A stretch of 64,000 bases of DNA from Aquimarina longa SW024 (GTDB lineage: Bacteria > Bacteroidota > Bacteroidia > Flavobacteriales > Flavobacteriaceae), in NCBI RefSeq assembly GCF_001401755.1, contig NZ_KQ474104.1, positions 79,824-143,823 of the forward strand. The letters run 5' to 3'. The position numbers and the translations under genes were made by a program. The notes beneath the pieces are model-generated. The model saw only the letters and a program-made list of their open reading frames with translations. It was not told the DNA's origin and made no database searches. Below, piece after piece: positions 55,271-63,416 of this stretch (positions are counted from its first letter, which is position 1; each line of letters begins with the position of its first letter).

Positions 55271-55975
55271 ATGAATATATATTTATATCAAAATTGGAAC
55301 AGACCATATAACGAGATGCAAAGTGAAGAAGATACACTTTGGTATTATGGAGATCTATACAAACCCAAATACGACCCTAATCGTGGTGATATAAGCACCC
55401 AAAAAAAAGCTAATAAATTTTTAAAAACCTGTAAGAGTGGTGAAGAATGGGCACGATTCGCCTATGAACACGGCTTAGAATTTCAAGTTTGTAAAATGGA
55501 TGGGCATTTAACAGAGTCTAATCTTGAACAAGATATTTTAAATGACATCGTAATTTCTTTTCTTGATGATGATAATGATATTTTTATGTACTATGTTTTT
55601 AGACCTCAAGAAAATGGAGATTATTTTCTTATCGGCATGAAATTTTGGGAATGGAAAGATGATAAAAAAACAGATGATGATTATACCAAAGAATGGGTCT
55701 ATACCTTTGAGCCCAACGGTAACGTACAGGTAGTAGAAAGAGAAAAAGATGCAGAAGAAGAATGTGTATGGACTAGTAAAGAACCTCTAAATGTATCTAG
55801 TAACTGGGAGCCAAGACCAGAATTTGGTAACTGGGATGGCTTTTTTAAGATGAAACGTTGGGAAGAAGGAGAAATTGATGCCTTGTCACGATCACAGACA
55901 CAAAAAAAATATATCTATAAAGATTTTAGTAGATTCTATAAAGATGAAGATGGTAACCTGATCGAAGATAATTAA
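55271..55975 (+). CDS. Candidate immunity protein 1 (Imm1)
   Basis: The 234-residue acidic, Trp/Tyr-rich cytosolic protein has no signal or membrane helix. It lies 4 bases after the toxin stop, as expected for a cognate immunity protein. It is almost identical to the third copy at 57386 in residues about 17-53 and 150-234. Variation concentrates at the extreme N-terminus and about residues 54-145. The C-terminus (KYIYKDFSRFYKDEDGNLIEDN at about 213-234) is shared by all three. I do not recognise a named family. Confidence 0.78.
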   Translation: MNIYLYQNWNRPYNEMQSEEDTLWYYGDLYKPKYDPNRGDISTQKKANKFLKTCKSGEEWARFAYEHGLEFQVCKMDGHLTESNLEQDILNDIVISFLDDDNDIFMYYVFRPQENGDYFLIGMKFWEWKDDKKTDDDYTKEWVYTFEPNGNVQVVEREKDAEEECVWTSKEPLNVSSNWEPRPEFGNWDGFFKMKRWEEGEIDALSRSQTQKKYIYKDFSRFYKDEDGNLIEDN

Positions 55976-56124
55976 GCATAAATCAAGAATATAATAAAGA
56001 GATAACACGCGACTACTGTTATCTCTTTTGGTTTAAAAACACAAGTATCTTGCTAGTATTAGTAGGTGTATACCCAACTATCAGAAGTAACTTTTAATAC
56101 CGCAAAAAAATATATCGATGAGAT
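55903..56124 (+). repeat. Segmental direct repeat linking immunity genes to toxin tips, copy 1
   Basis: About 220 bases covering the 3' end of Imm1, the intergenic hairpin and the start of orphan tip 2 recur nearly identically at 56958-57178. A third copy of just the Imm 3' end is at 58018-58090. This shows duplication of whole tip-immunity units. Confidence 0.9.
55996..56028 (+). terminator. Hairpin after Imm1
   Basis: The 12-bp perfect stem AAAGAGATAACA (55996-56007) faces TGTTATCTCTTT (56017-56028) with a T-rich end. It would separate the active toxin-immunity pair from the silent cassettes. Confidence 0.75.
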
Positions 56125-56323
56125 CGCAAAAAAATATAAAAAAGGTAAAGCAATACAAAATACCAAACGGGCAGGTGCAAAGGAATTAGATGGAAAATAT
56201 GTTTTACAAATCCCTAAACAGAATAAAGATATCCCAAAAAAGATAGTAGACTATGCTAAAAAGAAAAGGGTTGAAATTGATGAAATAAAAGATGTGACTA
56301 TGGATATGCTAAAATGGTGGTAA
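56066..56323 (+). pseudogene. Orphan toxin tip 2 (C-terminal fragment)
   Basis: The 85-codon frame encodes the last part of a toxin: YTQLSEVTFNTAKKYIDEI and then a divergent tail ending MLKWW. It corresponds to residues about 438-525 of the full toxin. The only start is a GTG immediately preceded by an in-frame TAG and with no ribosome-binding site, so it is probably silent unless recombined onto the full-length gene. Relative to the main tip, the segment after KKYIDEI is strongly diverged. Confidence 0.85.
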
Positions 56324-56339
56324 CAAATAATACGAAACT

Positions 56340-57029
56340 ATGAAAAATTTAAAATATATATTAGAGGGCTGGAATGATGCCTATGGAGAGTTACAAAATG
56401 ATGAAGACACCTTAGATTTCTATAGAACAACCTATGAGGATGAGATTGATAAAACAATCTTAGAAGAAGCACTATCTTCATTAGAGTCTTGGTCTAAGTA
56501 TGCGTATAAAAACAAATTGTTGTTTCATGTAACCGCAATAATGGAGAATGACCAACCCTATGCTAATTTAATTTTTAATGAAGGACATTCTTCAGTAGAA
56601 TTTATAGATGAATATAATAGAATATATTTAAGATATTCATTTGGAGGAAACCATCATCCTGAGCAACTTTTTTTAGAAAGTCTACACTATTTTATATACC
56701 CCGATAGTATTAAAGAATTTACTAATGATGATATCAGAGATGTACAATATATTTTTACCCCAGAGGGTAAATTAACAATCTGGGATCGATATCTAGAGAA
56801 GGGTAAATGGTATGAAGAAGCTAAAGAAGCAGAAGAGCCTGTTAATGTAGCTTCTAACTGGGAACCTTATCCACAATTAGGAGATTATCAGAGTATTATA
56901 CGATTAGAACGCTGGGAAGATAATGAGCTAGCACAACCATGGGTAGAAAAATATATTAAAAAATATATCTATAAAGATGGTAGCAGATTCTATAAAGATG
57001 AAGATGGTAACCTGATCGAAGATAATTAA
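56340..57029 (+). CDS. Candidate immunity protein 2 (Imm2), divergent
   Basis: The 229-residue protein is related to Imm1/Imm3 (common VSSNWEP/VASNWEP, RWEE and the identical last 16 residues) but diverged over most of its length. It is acidic and aromatic-rich. It lies 16 bases after orphan tip 2, which is itself the most diverged tip, so the pair varies together. It starts MKNLKYILEGWNDAYGE, lacks a signal peptide, and has no recognised domain. Expression could be constitutive, protecting against kin carrying the second tip. Confidence 0.75.
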   Translation: MKNLKYILEGWNDAYGELQNDEDTLDFYRTTYEDEIDKTILEEALSSLESWSKYAYKNKLLFHVTAIMENDQPYANLIFNEGHSSVEFIDEYNRIYLRYSFGGNHHPEQLFLESLHYFIYPDSIKEFTNDDIRDVQYIFTPEGKLTIWDRYLEKGKWYEEAKEAEEPVNVASNWEPYPQLGDYQSIIRLERWEDNELAQPWVEKYIKKYIYKDGSRFYKDEDGNLIEDN

Positions 57030-57178
57030 GTATAAATCAAGAATATAATAAAAGAGATAACACGACTACTGTCATCTCTTTTGGTTTAAAAACACAAGTA
57101 TCTTGCTAGTATTAGTAGGTGTATACCCAACTATCAGAAGTAACTTTTAATACCGCAAAAAAATATATCGATGAGATT
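56958..57178 (+). repeat. Segmental direct repeat, copy 2
   Basis: The second copy of the 55903-56124 block covers the Imm2 3' end, a hairpin (57050-57082 with one mismatch) and the start of orphan tip 3. Confidence 0.9.
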
Positions 57179-57385
57179 GGTAATAAATATGCAAATCAAG
57201 CCACTAAAAGTAGAAAATTAACAAATCAAACAAGAACTGATGATTTAAAACAAATCCTTGAAATCCCTCCGCAGAAAAATGGGATTCCTGACGAGATTTT
57301 AAAATATGCCGATAGAAAAAAGGTAGAAATACGTGAAATCAGCGGTGAGGCATTAAAACAATTTAATAAAGTTAAATTTTGGTAA
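57119..57385 (+). pseudogene. Orphan toxin tip 3 (C-terminal fragment)
   Basis: The 88-codon fragment is nearly the same as the last 87 residues of the full toxin, including ILEIPPQKNGIPDEILKYA and the ending QFNKVKFW. It starts with the same TAG-GTG arrangement as tip 2, so it lacks an independent start. Its stop TAA abuts the ATG of Imm3. It is most similar to the active tip, matching the similarity of Imm3 to Imm1. Confidence 0.85.
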
Positions 57386-58090
57386 ATGAACATATATATA
57401 TATCAAGACTGGTTTAGAGGTAAAAGAAAAATGCAAAGTAAAGAAGATACACTTTGGTATTATGGAGATCTATACAAACCCAAATACGACCCTAATCGTG
57501 GTGATATAAGCACCCAAAAAAAAGCTAATAAATTTTTAAAAACCTGCAATGATAGTGAGGAATGGGCACGATTCGCCTATGAACACGATTTAGAATTTAA
57601 TGTTTGTAAAATGGATGGGCATTTAACAGAAGCATACCTATATCAAGATTTTTTAAAAGATATTGGAATTGCTTTTCTTGATGAAGATAATGATGTATTT
57701 ATGATTTATACTTTCCGAAAAGAGGAAAATGGAAAATATTTTTTATTTGATATGATTTTTTGGGAATGGGCAGATAATAAAAAAACAGATGATGATTATA
57801 CCAAAGAATGGATATACTCCTTTGAACCTAATGGAAACGTACAGGTAGTAGAAAGAGAAAAAGATGCAGAAGAAGAATGTGTATGGACTAGTAAAGAACC
57901 TCTAAATGTATCTAGTAATTGGGAGCCAAGACCAGAATTTGGTAACTGGGATGGCTTTTTTAAGATGAAACGTTGGGAAGAAGGAGAAATTGATGCCTTG
58001 TCACGATCACAGACACAAAAAAAATATATCTATAAAGATTTTAGCAGATTCTATAAAGATGAAGATGGTAACCTGATCGAAGATAATTAA
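57386..58090 (+). CDS. Candidate immunity protein 3 (Imm3)
   Basis: The 234-residue protein is nearly identical to Imm1 outside residues 1-16 and 54-145. Positions in the variable middle (for example ESNLEQDILNDIVISF against AYLYQDFLKDIGIAF) differ much more than the flanks. It starts directly after the tip 3 stop codon. The pattern suggests a conserved scaffold with a changing binding face (inference). Codon use resembles the neighbours, so this looks like local duplication rather than recent foreign import. Confidence 0.77.
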   Translation: MNIYIYQDWFRGKRKMQSKEDTLWYYGDLYKPKYDPNRGDISTQKKANKFLKTCNDSEEWARFAYEHDLEFNVCKMDGHLTEAYLYQDFLKDIGIAFLDEDNDVFMIYTFRKEENGKYFLFDMIFWEWADNKKTDDDYTKEWIYSFEPNGNVQVVEREKDAEEECVWTSKEPLNVSSNWEPRPEFGNWDGFFKMKRWEEGEIDALSRSQTQKKYIYKDFSRFYKDEDGNLIEDN

Positions 58091-58116
58091 GGATATAAAT
58101 AAGCCGAGAGCAAAAT

Positions 58117-58683
58117 CTGACAAGTGATTTAAAGTTAAAACTGGTTTCATCTACTGAAACAGAAAAATTTATTAATCTAATAATAAATTTTTCTTACTGC
58201 CTCGAAGATAATTTCTCACATCTATTAAGTTATATATTCTCAGAAAAGTGCTTTTCATATGTCAATACTATAGCAACATTAAATCAAAGTGATAATTACT
58301 TTTTGTTATACAAAAGCAATCATGAAAGCCCTATTGGTTATATAACACTACAAAATTTTCATCCTACATTGAACAGATGTGACCTCATTTTTTTTATCGA
58401 CTCTAAATTTGAAAAACTTGGATATTGTACTTTAATGATCCGAGAAATTATTATTATTTGTTTTGAAAAACTCAATTTAGAAAAAATAATTGCAAAAGTA
58501 ATACCATCAAATAAAGCAGCAAAAAACATCCTTGAAAAAGTTAATTTTTTGAAGGAAGCAACATTTTGCAATGAGATATTAACTTATAAGAATGAACTTA
58601 AAGATATTGAATTATATGGTTTAATTTCAGAAGATTTTGACATTGACTTTGATAATAGTCCTAATAAAACATTTTCTATTTGA
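58117..58683 (+). pseudogene. GNAT-family acetyltransferase frame without a canonical start
   Basis: The open frame runs from a TAA at about 58094 to 58683. It encodes a RimJ/RimL-like GNAT: IGYITLQNFHPTLNRCDLIFFID, LGYCTLMIREIIIICFEKLNLEKIIAKVIPSNKAAKNILEKVNF, and the late DIELYGLISEDF. The first ATG/GTG/TTG in frame is a TTG at 58303, inside the fold. The N-terminal part (about 60 residues) looks coding, and a CTG at 58117 is the only near-start candidate. It begins directly after the immunity array, so its 5' end was probably displaced by the array. It could be a decayed gene or use a rare start. Confidence 0.65.
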
Positions 58684-58838
58684 TGTGAATTCAATCTAAC
58701 AAGAGATATTTATAAGTATCGAAAAAGTAAAACATTTTGTAAATAAAAATTTTAATTAAATAACATATATAACTCACTTAATAACATCACCATACAAAAT
58801 AAAAAAGAGTATTGTTCTTCTACTCATATACACTTCTA

Positions 58839-60095
58839 TTAATATTCCTTTTTATACGGCATTCTTATTTCTACCTTCGTACCCATTGCAAGCGCATCAT
58901 CATATAAATCAAACACCTGATACCCTACATCTTTACCATATTGTTCTTTTAGGATTTCTAATCGCTGTTCTATGGCTTCTAAGGCAAAAGACTCATGATA
59001 TCCTCCTTGTCTTTGTTGAATTTTCTTTGCTTCCTTTCTTCCAATACCATTATCGGTAACTGTACATAAAAGATGGTCTGTAAATGTAAAATCTATTGTG
59101 AGTTGCTTTTTACCTGATTTATGTAGTAACCCATGTATTAATGCATTTTCTATAAAAGGTTGTACAATTAATGACGGAACAGATAAACCTTCTGTATTAA
59201 TATGCTGTATCGTATATGTAAGATCATCTTCAAATCTTAATTTCTCTAACTGAAGATAAATTTCTAAAAACTCTAACTCTTTTTCTATAGCAATAAAATT
59301 TTTGTTAGAATAGTTTAAGGTATTTCTAACCAATTGCGAGAACAATACTACATAATCGTATGATGAATCTGTATTTTGCTGAAGAATTAAGTCCTGTATC
59401 GAATTAAGAGAATTAAATATAAAATGGGGATTCATTTGTGATTTTAATGACTTAAGTTCTAAAAATGCCAACTCATTCTTTTTACTTAGCTCTAATTCTT
59501 TATAAGCGGCTTCAAGAGCTTGCTTACTTTTATTTAATTCAATTTCTTTTTTTCTATTTAATGATTGCGAATAATTTAGGATCACATAAGTAGCTATAAA
59601 AATGGCCAATATATAAATTGGATTCATCATTTTTTCTGGATACAACTCTGCAGTCGTTATAAGAGGGATACAATGTAACAACCAACAAAGTATCATTATG
59701 GATAAGGTTATCCACTTTTTATCGATTAACACAAGAGCTACCAAAGGGTATATAAAGTAAAAGCTCTCCATTAAACGAGAGGGTTCATAAAAATATGCAA
59801 AAACAAATGTGACAAAAATTATTACTAAAATAAACAAGACACGAGCAAACAACAACTTTTTATGTTTTTGTAAAAAAAACACACAACCAATTACCAAAAT
59901 AGAAAAGAGATGCACTTTAAAATTATCTAAAAAACTTCTAGAAAAAAAAATGTCTGCTGTTATAAAAAAGAGAAGAAATACAAACCATGTTAAACCAAAG
60001 GCATTTAACAATCGTATCCTCTTATGTTCTGTTTTATTATCTGCATACACGCCAGTATTTATAAATTGTTTGTACCGTTTTTTTATTTTGATCAT
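58839..60095 (-). CDS. LytS-type sensor histidine kinase
   Basis: The 418-residue protein has about six membrane helices in residues 30-190, a coiled coil (about 190-215), and a His_kinase (PF06580) domain with the phosphorylated His in SQMNPHFIFNSLNSIQDLIL. VPSLIVQPFIENALIHGLL is the N box and TVTDNGIGRKEAKK is the G box of the HATPase. It phosphorylates the adjacent LytTR regulator. It starts 71 bases after that gene and is in the same transcript. Confidence 0.93.
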   Translation of the reverse strand: MIKIKKRYKQFINTGVYADNKTEHKRIRLLNAFGLTWFVFLLFFITADIFFSRSFLDNFKVHLFSILVIGCVFFLQKHKKLLFARVLFILVIIFVTFVFAYFYEPSRLMESFYFIYPLVALVLIDKKWITLSIMILCWLLHCIPLITTAELYPEKMMNPIYILAIFIATYVILNYSQSLNRKKEIELNKSKQALEAAYKELELSKKNELAFLELKSLKSQMNPHFIFNSLNSIQDLILQQNTDSSYDYVVLFSQLVRNTLNYSNKNFIAIEKELEFLEIYLQLEKLRFEDDLTYTIQHINTEGLSVPSLIVQPFIENALIHGLLHKSGKKQLTIDFTFTDHLLCTVTDNGIGRKEAKKIQQRQGGYHESFALEAIEQRLEILKEQYGKDVGYQVFDLYDDALAMGTKVEIRMPYKKEY

Positions 60096-60166
60096 TTATT
60101 TATATTTATCTTTTTTTAATAAAAAATGCTTAAATCAACTAGTGTATTAAATTACATTTTGAGCAT

Positions 60167-60910
60167 TTATCTAATAACATTTTCAAAGGCACTAAAACGA
60201 GTTCTTGATATTTTGGCTGTTATATTTTGTGCTAATTGTATGGTTAAACTCGATTTATTAACGATTTCAATATATTTTAAATTTATAATCCATGTTCTAT
60301 GCGAGCGAAAAAAAGAAGTGTCTTCGGGAAGCAAGTTTTCAAAGTATTTTAGATTCTTGCTTGTCGTTACAGGATTACTTTCTGTTGTATACATCTTGCT
60401 ATACGATCCATCTGCTTCTATAGCAATTATGCTATTAATGGCTATAATACGTCTATTTCCTAATTCAGGAAGTATAATCTGCTTGTACTCTTTTTCTTTT
60501 ATAGTATTTAATAATATGCGGTAGTCCTCGATCTTTTTTTGCTTTTCTATTTTACTTTGCAGTTTTTCTACGGCTTCTATTAATCGTTTTCTATCTATTG
60601 GTTTTACCAGATAATCTATAGCCGATAGTTCAAAAGCTTTTATAGCATACTCATCAAAAGCAGTTACAAAAATGATTTCAAAATTCATTTCTTCAAAGAA
60701 ATTTGCGATCTCATATCCTGCATAATTTGGCATCTGTACATCTAAAAAAACAACATCGGGTTGCAACTCTTTAATCTTTATAACAGCATCTTCAAGACAA
60801 CTGCATTGCGCAAGAATATCGATATGCAAACTACAACGTTTTATCAAATTTGATAAAACATTCCTTGCTCTTTGCTCATCATCTACTAATATTGCTTTAA
60901 TTACATTCAT
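60167..60910 (-). CDS. LytTR family response regulator
   Basis: The 247-residue regulator has an N-terminal receiver with the phosphoacceptor Asp in VVFLDVQMPNYAGYEI and FVTAFDEYAIKAFELSAIDYLVKPID, and a C-terminal LytTR DNA-binding domain (ILPELGNRRIIAINSIIAIEADGSY, then FFRSHRTWIINLKYIE). LytTR domains bind pairs of short direct repeats about two helical turns apart. Exactly such a pair lies 42 bases upstream, so the regulator probably controls itself as well as the neighbours at 62446 and 52662. Confidence 0.94.
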   Translation of the reverse strand: MNVIKAILVDDEQRARNVLSNLIKRCSLHIDILAQCSCLEDAVIKIKELQPDVVFLDVQMPNYAGYEIANFFEEMNFEIIFVTAFDEYAIKAFELSAIDYLVKPIDRKRLIEAVEKLQSKIEKQKKIEDYRILLNTIKEKEYKQIILPELGNRRIIAINSIIAIEADGSYSKMYTTESNPVTTSKNLKYFENLLPEDTSFFRSHRTWIINLKYIEIVNKSSLTIQLAQNITAKISRTRFSAFENVIR

Positions 60911-60931
60911 ATAATAAAAATAAAGTATTTA

Positions 60932-60981
60932 TTATTAGTGGTTATAAAACAGTTTACGAATCTCAATTTGAGTTTATGAAT
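60932..60981 (-). promoter_or_regulatory. LytTR-type site B with shared promoter block
   Basis: Direct repeats AGTTTACGAA (60952-60961) and AGTTTATGAA (60972-60981) are 20 bases apart. ATTATTAGT at 60932-60940 lies 11 bases below the first repeat, the same distance as in site A. On the minus strand this gives ACTAATAAT in the promoter position for the HK/RR operon. Confidence 0.7.
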
Positions 60982-61047
60982 AGCAAAGATCATTATACAT
61001 AAATGTTTCTTTTTTACTTAGAAAATAAGGCGGTTTATCAAATCGCT

Positions 61048-61125
61048 TTCACTTTGACTACGCTCAGTGACCGCTATACTTTATTCTTATTCAAATTCTC
61101 TTACTCCGAGGACTGCGCAAAGCCG
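61048..61125. repeat. Inverted pair of a dispersed repeat
   Basis: CACTTTGACTACGCTCAGTG near 61048 and its degenerate inverted partner (CCGAGGACTGCGCAAAGCC... to 61125) face each other over about 30 bases, matching about 15 of 20 positions. Motifs of this type (ACTACGCTCAGTG) are common dispersed repeats in flavobacteria and often sit at gene ends. It may act as a hairpin 3' of the 421-residue gene. Confidence 0.6.
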
Positions 61126-61180
61126 AAGTCTAGTGCTCTAAAAACTATAGAATCTTAACTAAACGGCATTGCTATGATAA

Positions 61181-62446
61181 TTAATTAGTATACGTACATT
61201 CTAAAATATTCTGACCAGGAACAATACCTTCTGTAAAAACTTTTTGATAACCACTACCATTATATTGTTGTGCAAATGTTGCATGATGAAAACTGCATTT
61301 ACCATCTTTGCGTTTCATAACAATAACACCAGAAATTCGTCTACCCAACTGTGCCCCTGTTAGTGCATTTCTATAAATACTCCAATCATTACTTGTAAAA
61401 TAGGCTTTAGTAATCGTTTCTTCCCAGTTATATTGATTTGCCCAGGATTTTGCAGCTATTGTAGCTTGCTTTTCTAAATCTGCATTGCTTACCCCTTTTG
61501 CTGGTAACCTTCTGCTTTTTATATCTTTTGCTACTTTGGCTGCATAGGTCTTTTCGGTGTACTCTTTTGCTTTTAATGACCAACCTGCCAGTTTTGTATC
61601 TATTTTATCCTGAGCTTCTTTACTCACCAATAAATTTCGTATTACTTTTTGATCTTTATGGAAGTAGTTAAATTTTTCATGGGCACCCCATGTAGATTTC
61701 CCTAAACCACTTCCTGAACTATATCTCCCCCATATAATAGAAAGTGGGCTTTCTACAAACATATATTCTCGTCTATTACCTCCAACATCATAAACATCAA
61801 CCTCTAAAACCTTACTCAATTCTGCCATATAGCTATAACGCTCACCATAACCATTAGGAAAATTAAGACGTATCTCTTTTCCTTTTGTAATGTCTATAGT
61901 AACAGAATTAAATGACTCTCCATTATGTAGTTCTTTTCCCGCTGGATAATACAAGTTACTTTTACTATCTACGGCTTGTGCGCCAACTCCTCCTGTCATA
62001 ATTTGTTTTGAAAAGTTTATCGCCCAAGCCTCTACTTTATTTTTAGTCATACCGGCAACTTTAGCTTTATCTGTGCTAAAAAAATTAGCATATAAAAAAG
62101 TCTCCCAAATTCCTTCTCCTATAGCTACCGCTGGCGTTTGGGGAGCTACAGCTACATAACTATTTTCATCATATGGAATCACATAAATACCCGATCCACC
62201 ATAAATAAGTTTGCCTGATGCTTTACTAGCCTCTAGATTATGAACGAAAGCTGCTGGTACACACCGTTTACAAGAAGCCATTGCTAATATCTTTACTCCA
62301 TTGTTTTCTCCAATTTGTAAAATTTGTTGTTTTTGACCATCTCGGGAAGGTTCTAATAAATGAACCACTTGATCTTGTGCATTAAGTTGATTACAAAGTA
62401 TAAAACTTAATGCTAGTAATGTATGTAGGTAGTTTTTCATTTTCAT
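61181..62446 (-). CDS. Secreted protein of unknown function, LytTR-linked
   Basis: The 421-residue protein has a signal peptide ending near NQLNAQ. The N-terminal part includes a CxxC (MASCKRCVPAAFVHNL). The middle is beta-rich with aromatic motifs (GGSGIYVIPYDENSYVAVAPQTPAV, YGERYSYMAELSKVLEVDVYDVGG). Residues about 260-335 are Lys/Ala-rich helices, and the end has two more Cys (KCSFHHATF, ILECTYTN). I do not recognise the family. It has a LytTR-type site (62526-62555) 80 bases upstream that matches the one ahead of the regulator, so it is a likely direct target. Confidence 0.72.
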   Translation of the reverse strand: MKMKNYLHTLLALSFILCNQLNAQDQVVHLLEPSRDGQKQQILQIGENNGVKILAMASCKRCVPAAFVHNLEASKASGKLIYGGSGIYVIPYDENSYVAVAPQTPAVAIGEGIWETFLYANFFSTDKAKVAGMTKNKVEAWAINFSKQIMTGGVGAQAVDSKSNLYYPAGKELHNGESFNSVTIDITKGKEIRLNFPNGYGERYSYMAELSKVLEVDVYDVGGNRREYMFVESPLSIIWGRYSSGSGLGKSTWGAHEKFNYFHKDQKVIRNLLVSKEAQDKIDTKLAGWSLKAKEYTEKTYAAKVAKDIKSRRLPAKGVSNADLEKQATIAAKSWANQYNWEETITKAYFTSNDWSIYRNALTGAQLGRRISGVIVMKRKDGKCSFHHATFAQQYNGSGYQKVFTEGIVPGQNILECTYTN

Positions 62447-62505
62447 AATATACGGTTTAAATAGGCTATTAGATTTATTAAGTTTTTAATAAATATATGT
62501 AGTTC

Positions 62506-62555
62506 ATTATTAGTATATATAAAGCAGTTTGTGAATGGCAATTTGAGTTTATGAA
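62506..62555 (-). promoter_or_regulatory. LytTR-type site A with shared promoter block
   Basis: Direct repeats AGTTTGTGAA (62526-62535) and AGTTTATGAA (62546-62555) are 20 bases apart. ATTATTAGT lies at 62506-62514, with the same spacing as in site B. Nearly the whole 50-base block is shared with site B. Confidence 0.7.
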
Positions 62556-62715
62556 CCACATTGCTAAAATTACTTCATAGAGGACAGCTATTTTTCTTTA
62601 TATGATAGTACACCTCATTTGAATATTTTAAAATTAAATTAGATAGCTTACATTTAACCCCAAATTATTTATTTAATGACATTGATAATTTGGGTTTAAC
62701 TACAAAATAAATAAA

Positions 62716-63345
62716 ATGACCATTTTTACCATTCTAGATATTTTAGGAACTATTGCATTTGTTATATCGGGGGCGCTAAGTGCAATGAATCGAAAGTTAG
62801 ATCTCTTTGGTATTTTTATTATTGCATTTGTTACCTCTATTGGTGGAGGTACTATTAGAGATATACTCATTGGTAATACTCCTGTATCCTGGATGCAAAA
62901 CACTACTACTATGTATCTAATAGGTGGAGTTACTGTATTCTCTATAATTTTTAGAAACAAACTTGATTATCTCAAAGGATCAATTTTCTTATTTGATACC
63001 ATTGGACTGGGAATTTTTACAATTATAGGAGTAGAAACAGGAATCAATGCAGGATTAGAACCCATTATATCAATCGCATTAGGTACAACAACAGGATGTT
63101 TTGGAGGAGTAATCCGTGATATCTTATGTAATGAAATACCTGTTATTTTTAGAAAAGAGATTTATGCTACAGCTTCTATTGCTGGGGGGATTTGTTTTAT
63201 GATCTTATATTCATTTTCTATAGATCAGAATATTATATATATTTCTACCGCACTACTCATCATTCTAATTCGTTTATTGGTTGTAAAATATAAAGTCTCT
63301 CTTCCATTATTCACAACCAAAAATCCGAATGATACAATCGTATAA
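62716..63345 (+). CDS. Trimeric intracellular cation channel (TRIC) family protein
   Basis: The 209-residue membrane protein has seven hydrophobic helices in two repeats. Each repeat has the family Gly-rich kink: TSIGGGTIRDILIGNTPVSWM and TTGCFGGVIRDILCNEIPVIF. UPF0126/TRIC channels carry K+ in prokaryotes. Length is normal. It is a single gene, divergent from the 421-residue gene. Confidence 0.93.
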   Translation: MTIFTILDILGTIAFVISGALSAMNRKLDLFGIFIIAFVTSIGGGTIRDILIGNTPVSWMQNTTTMYLIGGVTVFSIIFRNKLDYLKGSIFLFDTIGLGIFTIIGVETGINAGLEPIISIALGTTTGCFGGVIRDILCNEIPVIFRKEIYATASIAGGICFMILYSFSIDQNIIYISTALLIILIRLLVVKYKVSLPLFTTKNPNDTIV

Positions 63346-63416
63346 TTTTATAAAAACCTTAATACCTAAATTAAATCAAAATATTTATATTTCTTGATTA
63401 TCAATACCATATAAAC

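Noticed and set aside
58303..58683. Complete small gene starting with TTG at 58303
   Set aside because: The start falls inside the GNAT fold. Coding-like sequence continues upstream in the same frame.
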